A DNA stretch of 44,483 nucleotides. Source: Ruminococcus sp. (GTDB lineage: Bacteria; Bacillota; Clostridia; Oscillospirales; Acutalibacteraceae). The notes below the pieces were generated by a model. The model was not told the origin of the DNA. It searched no databases and saw only the letters and a program-made list of their open reading frames with translations. The DNA is taken from assembly GCA_004556705.1 (NCBI GenBank), contig SFGA01000010.1, forward strand, positions 1 to 44,483, written 5' to 3'. The translations under genes and the position numbers were made by a program. Shown here in pieces: positions 16,714-24,506 of the stretch (positions within the stretch are counted from its first letter, which is position 1; every line of letters starts with the position of its first letter).

Positions 16714-17601
16714 TTATATCAGCTCGTATTTTTGAAGAACGGATTTCAATTTTTCTGTATTTGCAGGTGTCATATCGCAAAGAGGAAGTCTCAACGGACC
16801 TACATCAATTCCCATCAATCTCATTGCAGCCTTAACGGGAATGGGGTTTACATCCATAAACATAGCGTTGCAAAGCTCGAGATATTTGAGCTGAAGCTCC
16901 GCACTCTTTTTGAAATCGCCGTCAAGTGCTGTTTGAGCAATATCGTGAGCAACCTGCGGAAGAATATTTGAAAGCACCGAAATAACGCCCTTACCGCCCA
17001 AAGACATAATGGGAGTAATTTGGTCGTCGTTACCCGAATAAATTGCAAAATCCTCGGGAACAAGTGAAATTGTCTTTGCAATTGAAGAAAGGTTGCCTGT
17101 CGCTTCCTTAGCCGCATAAATCATTTTGTGCTTTGCAAGCTCGGCATAGGTTTCGGGCTTAATTTCACAGCCTGTTCTCGAAGGAACGTTGTAAAGGATA
17201 ATCGGCGTTGAAACTCTGTCTGCAACATAGTTGAAATGCTTGATAAGACCTTCCTGTGAAGCCTTATTATAATAAGGCGTAACCATAAGAAGACCGTCAA
17301 CACCGAGCTTTTCGGCGTCATTTGAAAGCTTAAGTGCATAAGCGGTATCGTTTGAGCCTGTACCTGCGATAACGGGAATTCTGCCTGCCGTTACGTCAAC
17401 CGCAACCTTAATAGCCTGCGTATGCTCGTTATGGTCAAGAGTTGCACTCTCTCCGGTAGTACCGCAAATAACGATAGCGTCCGTTGAATGTGCAATCTGA
17501 TACTCAATGATTTCAGCCAATACTTTTTCATTTACCTTTCCGTCGGCTGTAAACGGGGTAATTATAGCAACGCCTGCACCTGTAAAAATTGGGCTCTTCA
17601 T
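16714..17601 (-). CDS. dapA: 4-hydroxy-tetrahydrodipicolinate synthase
   Basis: A 295-residue class I aldolase condensing pyruvate with aspartate semialdehyde. Lys165 in AAKEATG forms the Schiff base; Tyr137 in YNVPSRTG and the GTTGES segment (47-52) complete the site. The ATG at 17601 lies 7 bases after GGAGG; an in-frame TTG at 17619 would overlap the asd stop and is rejected. It starts 15 bases after asd. The NanA protein at 35212 is a paralogue of the same fold but with a different signature. Confidence 0.96.
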   Translation of the reverse strand: MKSPIFTGAGVAIITPFTADGKVNEKVLAEIIEYQIAHSTDAIVICGTTGESATLDHNEHTQAIKVAVDVTAGRIPVIAGTGSNDTAYALKLSNDAEKLGVDGLLMVTPYYNKASQEGLIKHFNYVADRVSTPIILYNVPSRTGCEIKPETYAELAKHKMIYAAKEATGNLSSIAKTISLVPEDFAIYSGNDDQITPIMSLGGKGVISVLSNILPQVAHDIAQTALDGDFKKSAELQLKYLELCNAMFMDVNPIPVKAAMRLMGIDVGPLRLPLCDMTPANTEKLKSVLQKYELI

Positions 17602-17615
17602 AAATTTTCCTCCAA

Positions 17616-18704
17616 TCAATCCATATAGCCTTCAGCGCAAAGAAGCTCTGCAAGGAGAACTGCTCCGCCTGCGGCGCCTCTCAATGTGTTGTGAGAAAGA
17701 CAAACAAATTTATAATCGTACTGTGTGTCCTCACGCAATCTTCCGATTGAAATTCCCATACCGTTTTCAATATCTCTGTTGAGCTTTGTCTGCGGCATAT
17801 TGTCCTCTACAAAATAGTTGAGGAACTGCTTGGGAGCTGACGGAAGCTTAAGCTCCTGCGGTCTGCCCTTATAATTCTTCCAAATGTCGAGAATTTGCTC
17901 TTTAGTGGGTTTGTTTTCAAATCTTACAAAGGTTGCGCCCATGTGACCGTTTGTAACTGGAACTCGAAGACACTGTGCCGTAAAGTTAGGCCTTTTTGCG
18001 TCAACGATTACGTCGCCCTCGATTTTACCCCAAATTTTAAGCGGCTCTTTTTCAGATTTTTCTTCTTCTCCGCCGATAAAGGGAATAACGTTATCAATCA
18101 TTTCCGGCCATGTTTCAAAGGTCTTACCTGCGCCCGAAATAGCCTGATATGTGCATACGAGAACATCCTTTACCTTAAAGCCTGCTTTATCAATCGGGAA
18201 AAGAGCAGGTACATAGCCCTGAAGCGAGCAGTTAGGTTTTACTGCAATGAAACCTCTCTTTGTGCCGAGACGCTTACGCTGTGAGGGGATAATTTCAATA
18301 TGCTCGGGGTTAAGCTCGGGAAGAACCATCGGAACATCGGGTGTATGTCTATGTGCGCTGTTATTTGAAACAACGGGACATTCAGCCTTTGCATATTCCT
18401 CTTCAAGAGCCTTGATTTCATCCTTTTTCATATCAACAGCACAGAAAACAAAATCAACCTGTGATGCGATTTCTTTTATATCGTCTGTTGCGTTCATAAC
18501 AACAAGGTCTTTAACATTCTCGGGGATTGCAACATCCATGCACCATTTTGAGCCGACAGCGTCCTCATATTTCTTGCCTGCGGAACGAGCGCTTGCAGCG
18601 ACAACCTTTACATTAAACCACGGATGATTTGCAAGTAAGGTCAAAAATCTCTGTCCTACCATACCTGTTGCGCCGATAACTCCGACATTATACTTCTTTT
18701 CCAC
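17616..18704 (-). CDS. asd: Aspartate-semialdehyde dehydrogenase (archaeal/fungal-type subfamily)
   Basis: A 362-residue NADPH-dependent enzyme reducing aspartyl phosphate to the semialdehyde. The dinucleotide loop GATGMVGQRF is at residues 11-20 and the acyl-enzyme Cys159 lies in VKPNCSLQG. The arrangement around this cysteine and the C-terminal half match the archaeal/fungal subfamily rather than the E. coli one, a form also common in clostridia. A GTG start at 18704 is used with GGAGG nine bases upstream. It is first in the operon and directly downstream of a lysine riboswitch terminator, so excess lysine should shut off the whole set. Confidence 0.95.
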   Translation of the reverse strand: MEKKYNVGVIGATGMVGQRFLTLLANHPWFNVKVVAASARSAGKKYEDAVGSKWCMDVAIPENVKDLVVMNATDDIKEIASQVDFVFCAVDMKKDEIKALEEEYAKAECPVVSNNSAHRHTPDVPMVLPELNPEHIEIIPSQRKRLGTKRGFIAVKPNCSLQGYVPALFPIDKAGFKVKDVLVCTYQAISGAGKTFETWPEMIDNVIPFIGGEEEKSEKEPLKIWGKIEGDVIVDAKRPNFTAQCLRVPVTNGHMGATFVRFENKPTKEQILDIWKNYKGRPQELKLPSAPKQFLNYFVEDNMPQTKLNRDIENGMGISIGRLREDTQYDYKFVCLSHNTLRGAAGGAVLLAELLCAEGYMD

Positions 18705-18742
18705 TTGTAATTACCTCCAAAAAATGTTATTCTATTATCTGC

Positions 18743-18770
18743 AAAAAAATAACCGGTTTTGCTAACCGGT
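18743..18770 (-). terminator. Lysine-riboswitch intrinsic terminator
   Basis: On the minus strand ACCGGTT pairs with AACCGGT around a 5-base loop, followed by TATTTTTTT. It lies between the aptamer and asd. Confidence 0.88.
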
Positions 18771-18810
18771 CACCATTGAGAAAAAGAGCAACATTGAAAA
18801 TTTTATTTCA

Positions 18811-18988
18811 ATGCAGATAGCACTCCATCAAACAATGATGACAGTTATATTGTTATTCACAATATCCCCAGATAAAGTTTATCAGCAGTCGCCTTATCTT
18901 CGGCAAAAACACCTTTTGTTATACGGTCAATGAATTGCTGAATTCTGACGCAAACTACTGATTGTTTTCGCACCTCTATCGCAGTTAA
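18811..18988 (-). promoter_or_regulatory. Lysine riboswitch (L box)
   Basis: The minus strand carries the conserved core GATAGAGGTGCGAA near 18967-18980, ATCAGTAG, GCCGAAG, CTGGGG, AACTGTCA, and a closing GGAGTGCTATC that pairs with GATAG of the 5' end (P1). The order and spacing match known L boxes such as that of Bacillus lysC. Because the terminator lies downstream, bound lysine should end transcription before asd. Confidence 0.95.
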
Positions 18989-18992
18989 ATGT

Positions 18993-19021
18993 ATTTTACC
19001 ACCAATACCTTATATAGTCAA
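18993..19021 (-). promoter_or_regulatory. Promoter of the lysine operon
   Basis: On the minus strand TTGACT (19016-19021), 17 bases, TAAAAT (18993-18998) preceded by TGG (extended -10). Transcription should start just before the aptamer. Confidence 0.75.
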
Positions 19022-19069
19022 ATAATTTTATCAATTTTATAAATTTCATATATTTGTAGGAGAAACCCA

Positions 19070-20098
19070 ATGAAAAAAGAAGATTTTTATTACGAATTGC
19101 CCAAAGAACGAATTGCTCAAACCCCGATAGAGCCGAGGGATGCGTCTAAAATGATGGTAATTCACCGTTCCGAGCATAGAAATGAGGACAAGCATTTTTA
19201 CGATATTGTCGATTATCTCAACGAGGGAGATTGCCTTATTCTCAACGATACTAAGGTTTTACCCGCACGACTTTACGGCGTGAAGGAGGAAACGGGCGCA
19301 CATGTTGAGTTTTTAATGCTCACACAAAAGGAAAACGATGTGTGGGAGGTTATTACAGGCCCCGGCAGACGAGCAAAAGTAGGCTCAAGGTTTGTTTTCA
19401 GAAACGGTATATTAAAGGCGGAAATTATTGATGTGCTTGAAAACGGCAACAGGCTTGCGAAGTTTACATACGAGGGAAACAATATATTCAACGTTCTTGA
19501 AAAGGTCGGAGAAATGCCGTTACCTCATTATATTACCGAAAAGTTAGAGGACAACGACCGTTATCAGACTGTTTATGCAAAAGAGTTAGGCTCTGCGGCG
19601 GCGCCGACGGCAGGCTTGCACTTTACTCCCGAAATTCTCAAGAAAATTAAGGATAAAGGTGTTAATATCGGCTATGTTACATTGCACGTCGGAATCGGTA
19701 CATTCAGACCTGTTAAGACTGAAAATATCGAAGACCACAAAATGCATTCGGAGCATTATCATCTTCCGAAGGAAACTGCCGATTTGATAAACGAAACGCA
19801 TAAAAACGGTAAAAGAGTTGTAGCTGTCGGCACAACAAGCTGCAGAACTCTCGAAAGCGTTGCGACATATAATGGAGAAATTACCGAGGCTGACGGCTGG
19901 ACAAGCATTTTTATTTATCCGGGATATGAATTTAAGTGTATCGACGCTCTTTTGACAAATTTCCATTTGCCCGAAAGCACGCTGATTATGCTTGTTTCGT
20001 CGTTTTATAACAGGGAAGATGTGCTCGCTTCATACAATGATGCGGTTAAGAAAAAATATAGATTTTTCAGCTTCGGCGATTGTATGCTTTTGATATAG
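19070..20098 (+). CDS. queA: S-adenosylmethionine:tRNA ribosyltransferase-isomerase (queuosine synthesis)
   Basis: A 342-residue enzyme transferring and isomerising the ribosyl part of SAM onto 7-aminomethyl-7-deazaguanine in tRNA, giving epoxyqueuosine. Diagnostic blocks are FYYELPKERIAQTP at the N-terminus, VLPARLYG, GSAAAPTAGLHFT, HVGIGTFRPV, the VGTTSCRTLE segment, and FHLPESTLIMLVS near the C-terminus. Full length. AGGAG lies before the ATG. Followed by tgt, which acts earlier in the same pathway. Confidence 0.96.
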   Translation: MKKEDFYYELPKERIAQTPIEPRDASKMMVIHRSEHRNEDKHFYDIVDYLNEGDCLILNDTKVLPARLYGVKEETGAHVEFLMLTQKENDVWEVITGPGRRAKVGSRFVFRNGILKAEIIDVLENGNRLAKFTYEGNNIFNVLEKVGEMPLPHYITEKLEDNDRYQTVYAKELGSAAAPTAGLHFTPEILKKIKDKGVNIGYVTLHVGIGTFRPVKTENIEDHKMHSEHYHLPKETADLINETHKNGKRVVAVGTTSCRTLESVATYNGEITEADGWTSIFIYPGYEFKCIDALLTNFHLPESTLIMLVSSFYNREDVLASYNDAVKKKYRFFSFGDCMLLI

Positions 20099-20111
20099 TA
20101 AGGGGATAATG

Positions 20112-21242
20112 ATGTATAAGCTTATAAAAACAGAAGGAACTGCCCGCAGAGCAGAATTTGAAACGGTACACGGTACTGTACAGACGCCTTCATTTATGAA
20201 TGTTGCTACCGCAGGTGCTATTAAGGGTGGACTTGACGCCGACGACCTTAAAAAAATCGGATGTCAGGTAATGCTCAGTAACACCTATCATCTTCACGTA
20301 AGACCCGGCGACGATTTGGTAAACGAATTAGGCGGACTTCATAAATTTACAGGCTGGGAGGGTCCTATTCTTACCGACAGCGGCGGATTTCAGGTTTTTT
20401 CACTTGCAAAGCTTCGTAAAATTAAAGAAGAGGGCGTAAATTTCAATTCGCATATTGACGGAAGACATATTTTTATGGGACCTGAAGAAAGTATGCAAAT
20501 TCAGTCGCATTTAGGCTCTACAATAGCAATGGCATTTGATGAATGTGTCGAAAATCCTGCCGAATACAGCTATTCAAAGCAGTCCTGCGACAGAACAGTC
20601 CGTTGGTTAAAACGCTGTAAGGCGGAAATGAACAGACTTAATTCTCTTGAAGACACAATAAATAAAAATCAGCTTCTTTTCGGTATAAATCAAGGCTGTA
20701 CCTTTGATGATTTAAGAGTTGAGCATATGAAGCAGATTGCAGATTTAGACCTTGACGGTTATGCGATTGGCGGTCTTGCAGTCGGTGAACCGAAAGAAGA
20801 TATGTACAGAATTATTTCTGCGGTTGAACCGTATATGCCTAAGGATAAAATCCGCTATCTTATGGGCGTCGGAACACCGGGTAATATAATCGAGGCTGTC
20901 AGCAGGGGAGTTGACCTTTTTGACTGCGTTATGCCGTCAAGAAATGCAAGACACGGTCATCTTTTCACTCATGAGGGAATTATAAATATCAACAATGAAA
21001 AGTACCGTAAGGACTTAGACCCGATTGAAAAAGGCTGTCAATGTCCGACCTGCCAAAAGCATTCGAGAGCGTATATCAGGCATCTGTTTAAGGCGGGAGA
21101 AATTCTCGCAATGCGACTTTGCGTTATTCACAACCTTTATTTCTATAATACGCTGATGTCGGAAATTCGTGACTCACTCGATAACGGCACGTTTGAGCAG
21201 TATAAATCGAAATATGTTGATTTACTCGATAAACGCATATAA
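20112..21242 (+). CDS. tgt: tRNA-guanine(34) transglycosylase
   Basis: A 376-residue TIM-barrel enzyme exchanging guanine-34 for preQ1 in tRNAs with GUN anticodons. Nucleophile region DCVMPSRNARHG, substrate-binding TDSGGFQVF, GGLAVGEP, and the zinc site CxCxxC followed by His (CQCPTC) are present. The second of two adjacent ATGs is chosen because AAGGGG lies 6 bases upstream; the first (20109) is only 3 away. Co-directional with queA and yajC, the common order in clostridia. Confidence 0.96.
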   Translation: MYKLIKTEGTARRAEFETVHGTVQTPSFMNVATAGAIKGGLDADDLKKIGCQVMLSNTYHLHVRPGDDLVNELGGLHKFTGWEGPILTDSGGFQVFSLAKLRKIKEEGVNFNSHIDGRHIFMGPEESMQIQSHLGSTIAMAFDECVENPAEYSYSKQSCDRTVRWLKRCKAEMNRLNSLEDTINKNQLLFGINQGCTFDDLRVEHMKQIADLDLDGYAIGGLAVGEPKEDMYRIISAVEPYMPKDKIRYLMGVGTPGNIIEAVSRGVDLFDCVMPSRNARHGHLFTHEGIININNEKYRKDLDPIEKGCQCPTCQKHSRAYIRHLFKAGEILAMRLCVIHNLYFYNTLMSEIRDSLDNGTFEQYKSKYVDLLDKRI

Positions 21243-21246
21243 ACTC

Positions 21247-21275
21247 TTGCAATATCGGCAATTTGATTGTATAAT
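21247..21275 (+). promoter_or_regulatory. Promoter of yajC
   Basis: TTGCAA (21247-21252), 17 bases, TATAAT (21270-21275), about 30 bases before the yajC start. Confidence 0.7.
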
Positions 21276-21306
21276 ACTTTAGAAATAAAATACTTGGAGG
21301 AAAATT

Positions 21307-21708
21307 ATGAATTTTTTCTATTTACTTGAAGCTGCAAACGGTGCAGCCGGCACTAGGGGCAGCATGGCATCAAGCATTATTCTTATGGTTGTTCTTTTCG
21401 GCGGTATGTACTTCCTTATGATCAGACCTCAGAAGAAGCAGCAGAAGAAAGATCAGGAAATGAGAGACAGCACTCAGGTTGGCGACGAAATCACAACCAT
21501 CGGCGGAATTATGGGCAGAGTTGTTACCGTTAAGGAGGACTCGCTTATCATCGAAACAGGCGCTGACAGAAATAAAATGAAGATTACCCGTTGGGCTATT
21601 CAGACAAATAACACTGCCGCTGAGAAAGCAAAGGCAGAAAGAGAGGCTATCAAAGCCGCTGCCGAGAAAGAAAAGGCTCAGAAGAAAAAGAGCAAAAAAG
21701 AAGACTGA
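21307..21708 (+). CDS. yajC: YajC subunit of the preprotein translocase accessory complex
   Basis: A 133-residue bitopic membrane protein that works with SecDF near SecYEG. One membrane helix (about 19-39), then the RPQKKQQKK cytoplasmic edge, the DEITTIGGIMGRVV fold, and a charged Ala/Lys/Glu tail (105-133) longer than in many homologues. GGAGG lies upstream. secD and secF do not follow; a TIGR04086 gene does, an arrangement usual in clostridia. A hairpin terminator ends the transcript. Confidence 0.94.
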   Translation: MNFFYLLEAANGAAGTRGSMASSIILMVVLFGGMYFLMIRPQKKQQKKDQEMRDSTQVGDEITTIGGIMGRVVTVKEDSLIIETGADRNKMKITRWAIQTNNTAAEKAKAEREAIKAAAEKEKAQKKKSKKED

Positions 21709-21726
21709 TTTATTCATAAAATAATT

Positions 21727-21769
21727 TACCCCTTCATACTCTTTAGTAGAAGTATGAGGGGGTATTTTT
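21727..21769 (+). terminator. Terminator hairpin whose 3' arm contains the next gene's ribosome binding site
   Basis: A 14-pair stem (21727-21740 with 21751-21764, one G-U) around a 10-base loop, followed by TTTTT. The GAGGGGG inside the 3' arm is also the only ribosome binding site for the next ORF (ATG 21770, 8 bases on). Read-through RNA would therefore have an occluded start site. Confidence 0.8.
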
Positions 21770-22162
21770 ATGCGTGAAAGCTCTGTCGGCAAAGCTGCTT
21801 TCGATAAAAAGATAATTAAGCAGTTGCTTTTAAGCTCGTTTTTCGGTGTGATTTTATTTTTGGTATTGAGCTGCTTATTTTCAATTGTTATTATGAAAAA
21901 CTCATCTTTTTCCGATAAAATGTTTGTTTTTTCACTTTCGGCATTAGTTGTTTCGTCGTTGCTTTGCGGTTTTTTATCTGCCAAAAGGAATAAATTAAAG
22001 GGTGTTATAAGCGGAAGCATATCAGGATTTTTAATGTGCGCCGTAATATATTTGATTACAGCAGCTGCAAGCGGATTTTCCTTTTCTTATAAGGCGATTA
22101 TCATTTTACCTGCGGTAATTATTTCAAGCGTTATAGGTGCAATACTTAAAAAGAATATATAA
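21770..22162 (+). CDS. TIGR04086 family membrane protein
   Basis: A 130-residue integral membrane protein with four hydrophobic segments (about 20-42, 49-69, 78-98, 106-127) separated by short basic loops. The size, topology, and position right after yajC match the TIGR04086 family of clostridial membrane proteins, whose function is unknown. The ribosome binding site lies within the yajC terminator hairpin, suggesting that translation is limited unless that structure opens. Confidence 0.75.
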   Translation: MRESSVGKAAFDKKIIKQLLLSSFFGVILFLVLSCLFSIVIMKNSSFSDKMFVFSLSALVVSSLLCGFLSAKRNKLKGVISGSISGFLMCAVIYLITAAASGFSFSYKAIIILPAVIISSVIGAILKKNI

Positions 22163-22180
22163 ATATCAAGGAGAAAATCA

Positions 22181-22813
22181 ATGAAAAAGAAAAGTATGAG
22201 AATTAAAAGGTTTAACGGGAAATTATTAAAAAGCAATCAGACGTTGACTATTTTATGCGTGTTACTTTTAACGGGTATGTTTTTGGGTGCGGTTTGCGTA
22301 AAGCACGCTGACGAAGCCATGCTTGAAAAAATCAAAACGCTGACTGGCGCATATTTCGTTACGGGAAATGAAAGCTCGATTATTAAAAACTTTCTTTCGT
22401 ATATTTCGGCAGATACGCAGTTTATAATTTTGTCGGTTTTATTCGGCTTGTGTGTAATCGGAGAGCCGATTTTATGGCTATTGCCTGTGATACGAGGGCT
22501 CGGCTTAGGTATTATTACAGGCTATATTTACAAAGCTTTCAATGTCCAAGGCGTAATTTACAGTACGGTTTTAATAGTCGTACCTGCGGTTATTTCTTCG
22601 CTTGCAATGGCCGTAAGCTGTAAAGAAAGCATTTTGTCGTCACGTGATATCAGAAGCACATTAAAGCAAGACGGCAAGCAGTTTAACTACCGAGAGTTCA
22701 TAAAGCTGTTTGCCGTCAGGAATTTGATATTATATGTTTTTGTTATTTTGTCGGGAATTATCGGATGCATTTTGACTTATTTCTTCTCGTCAAAAATTAT
22801 TCCTCTTTCTTGA
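22181..22813 (+). CDS. spoIIM: Stage II sporulation protein M
   Basis: A 210-residue polytopic membrane protein of the SpoIIM/DUF95 family with about five hydrophobic segments and the typical GLGLGIITGYIY-like glycine-rich block (about 107-118). SpoIIM belongs to the SpoIID-SpoIIM-SpoIIP complex that thins peptidoglycan during engulfment. AAGGAGA lies upstream. It ends inside the 3' end of xerD on the other strand (17-base overlap). In clostridia spoIIM is often next to xerD, which supports the call; divergence within the family keeps some uncertainty. Confidence 0.78.
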   Translation: MKKKSMRIKRFNGKLLKSNQTLTILCVLLLTGMFLGAVCVKHADEAMLEKIKTLTGAYFVTGNESSIIKNFLSYISADTQFIILSVLFGLCVIGEPILWLLPVIRGLGLGIITGYIYKAFNVQGVIYSTVLIVVPAVISSLAMAVSCKESILSSRDIRSTLKQDGKQFNYREFIKLFAVRNLILYVFVILSGIIGCILTYFFSSKIIPLS

Positions 22814-23807
22814 CTTTCGGCGGAATATTTGTCTTTTTCTGCTTTACGTTAGCAAGCGGATTATTGTCAACCGCCGTTTTGAGTTGTTCGTCAACGATGT
22901 GCGTGTAAATTTCGGTTGTTCCGAGGTTTTCGTGCCCCAAAATATCCTTTAATACAAGCACATCAACATTTCCGTATTGATACATAAGCGTTGCGGCTGT
23001 ATGCCTTAGCTTATGCACGGATAAGCCACGTCCTGAAAGCCCTGCTTTTTCAAGATACTCATATACCAAATGCTGAACGGTTTTAGGGCTTATTCTCTGT
23101 AATCGCTTACTTAAAAACAAAGCGTCTTTGTCCTTTACACCGTCAACGGGACGAACCGCCATATAGCTTTTTATCGCTTCAAGACAAGCTTTGTTAAGAT
23201 AAATTGTGCGTTGCTTATTACCTTTACCTGTAACTGTCAACGTGCCGTTGTCTCTTATATCCTGATAATTTATCGAAACAAGCTCCGAAAGACGAAGTCC
23301 GCAGTTCAGGAACAGGACAAGTATGCAGTAATCTCGTTCTTTATATTCTCCGTCAACGCAATCAAGCAGCTTCAAGCTTTCATCAAGGGTCAGATATTTC
23401 GGATTTGCTTTCTTTTTCTTCGGTGTTTCAAGGTTTTCCATAGGATTTTCGGTTAACAGCATTTTCTGTACGTGTAGATACTTGAAAAAAGCTCTTATGG
23501 CCGATACCTTTCTTGCTCTTGCGGCAGAATCGTTGTTTCTGACATCCTTGCAATATGAAAGAAATTGATAAGCATCCGAAAGGGTAATTCTTTTTATAAA
23601 ATCAATATCAATATCCGATATGTCTATTTCCGAAAGCTCCGAAGAGGAGGGGGCAAGACCTTTATTTTGCTTCAAAAAACGCAAAAACATCATATTATCA
23701 ATGCAGTATTCTTCAACCGTCAGCTCGGATTTGTTTTTAATAGCGTAAATATGCTGCAAAAATTCCTTTAATAAAGCAGGAACCTCGGGCGAATTTGCAT
23801 ATTTCAT
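22797..23807 (-). CDS. xerD: Tyrosine recombinase XerD-like
   Basis: A 336-residue site-specific recombinase. The SAM-like core-binding domain is N-terminal (about 8-115) and the catalytic domain follows (about 135-310). All six active-site residues are seen: Arg172 (CGLRLSEL), Lys195 (TGKGNKQR), His265 and Arg268 (HKLRH), His292 (GHENL) and Tyr301 (TTEIYTH). It is longer than E. coli XerD (298), mostly through a basic C-terminal tail. The ATG at 23807 has GGAGG upstream; the upstream GTG is part of that site. Position next to spoIIM favours a housekeeping dimer-resolution role over a mobile integrase. Confidence 0.85.
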   Translation of the reverse strand: MKYANSPEVPALLKEFLQHIYAIKNKSELTVEEYCIDNMMFLRFLKQNKGLAPSSSELSEIDISDIDIDFIKRITLSDAYQFLSYCKDVRNNDSAARARKVSAIRAFFKYLHVQKMLLTENPMENLETPKKKKANPKYLTLDESLKLLDCVDGEYKERDYCILVLFLNCGLRLSELVSINYQDIRDNGTLTVTGKGNKQRTIYLNKACLEAIKSYMAVRPVDGVKDKDALFLSKRLQRISPKTVQHLVYEYLEKAGLSGRGLSVHKLRHTAATLMYQYGNVDVLVLKDILGHENLGTTEIYTHIVDEQLKTAVDNNPLANVKQKKTNIPPKVKKEE

Positions 23808-23823
23808 AAAAGAGTACACCTCC

Positions 23824-23838
23824 GTGAAACCGTTTCAC
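23824..23838. repeat. 15-base perfect palindrome beside the xerD ribosome binding site
   Basis: GTGAAAC-C-GTTTCAC, perfect inverted repeat of 7 bases. It adjoins the xerD ribosome binding site and could be a repressor operator or an RNA hairpin hiding the site. It resembles LacI-family operators but is one base shorter than a CcpA site. Confidence 0.5.
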
Positions 23839-24408
23839 AATATAGCGGTTTTTTATATAGTTATAATAACATATAAATTAAAAAATAATTATATTTAATC
23901 AGATATAAACAAAGGGTAAACAGGAGTTTTGAGCTTCACAGCTGCCGTTATATCACAGCTTATAATCAAAGCTACAAGCCGTGTAAATGTAATTCATATA
24001 ACAGCCGGCTGATTAACGCTTATAAAACAAAAGCTCATAAGATCTCAAAAAATCCATCGAATAGAAATGTTTTTAATTAACAAAGTATCGTTGAAAAAAT
24101 TTCTATCGGCTGCAATCGGAACCGATTTTTCAAAAAAGCTCAAATTAAAATTTATAAACGCAAGTTAAGTGCAAAAATAAAATACTATCATAAAAGAAAT
24201 TATAATGAAAAGCAAATTGTAAAATCAAATAATTTGATTGCACATAAATTCTTAGAATAGATTTTTAATCAAGCAGCAAAACGTATTATAAGCGATATAC
24301 AATGAATTAAGTAGCTCAAAGTGGCAAAATATCGCAAAATCAAGCTTTTTGCCATATTTTCCCTTTAATTAAAATCCCCTTAATTATATAAAACATATAT
24401 TATGTATA
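23839..24408 (-). ncRNA. Structured AT-rich intergenic region; candidate RNA gene or long xerD leader
   Basis: About 570 bases without a recognisable protein gene. On the minus strand, downstream of a consensus promoter, several inverted repeats occur: TGGCAAAA with TTTTGCCA (24320-24355), AATCGGTTCCGATT (24117-24130), CGATAGAAAT with ATTTCTATTCG (24055-24115) followed by a T-rich tract, and a long imperfect hairpin (about 23938-24013; GTTATAT with ATATAAC). Whether this is one RNA, several, or the untranslated start of xerD cannot be told from sequence alone. Confidence 0.35.
24269..24355 (-). CDS. Possible 28-residue hydrophobic peptide
   Basis: On the minus strand ATG (24355) follows AAAGGG by 5 bases and opens a 28-codon frame. 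The product begins MAKSLILRYF and is mostly hydrophobic with two arginines, like small membrane toxins of type I systems or a leader peptide. It sits about 45 bases after a strong promoter start site. In AT-rich DNA such short frames occur by chance, so support is weak; no antisense RNA promoter is evident. Confidence 0.2.
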   Translation of the reverse strand: MAKSLILRYFATLSYLIHCISLIIRFAA

Positions 24409-24437
24409 ATTGTATAGCAAATTTTCACAAATGTCAA
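24409..24437 (-). promoter_or_regulatory. Near-consensus promoter facing the empty intergenic region
   Basis: On the minus strand TTGACA (24432-24437), 17 bases, TACAAT (24409-24414). Perfect -35, five of six at -10. It lies just after the terminator of the preceding operon and points into a region without a clear gene for about 590 bases. Confidence 0.7.
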
Positions 24438-24455
24438 GTCATATTCCCTTATAAA

Positions 24456-24493
24456 TAAAAAAATAGAAGTTCTTGGTGTTCAAGAGCTTCTAT
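24456..24493 (-). terminator. Terminator of the cwlD-radA operon
   Basis: On the minus strand ATAGAAGCTCTTG (24481-24493) pairs with CAAGAACTTCTAT (24463-24475) with one mismatch, followed by TTTTTT. Confidence 0.85.
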
Positions 24494-24506
24494 AAGTTAT
24501 TTATCG

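Noticed and set aside
21370..22020. 216-residue minus-strand frame across yajC and the next gene
   Set aside because: It is complementary to two well-supported genes and a terminator, has low-complexity Leu/Phe/Ser content, and no ribosome site.
22797..23807. Integrase of an inserted element
   Set aside because: No att repeats, no excision or phage genes, and the place beside spoIIM fits chromosomal XerD.
23824..23838. CcpA (cre) site upstream of xerD
   Set aside because: The palindrome has an odd centre and is one base short of the cre pattern; xerD is not a likely catabolite target.
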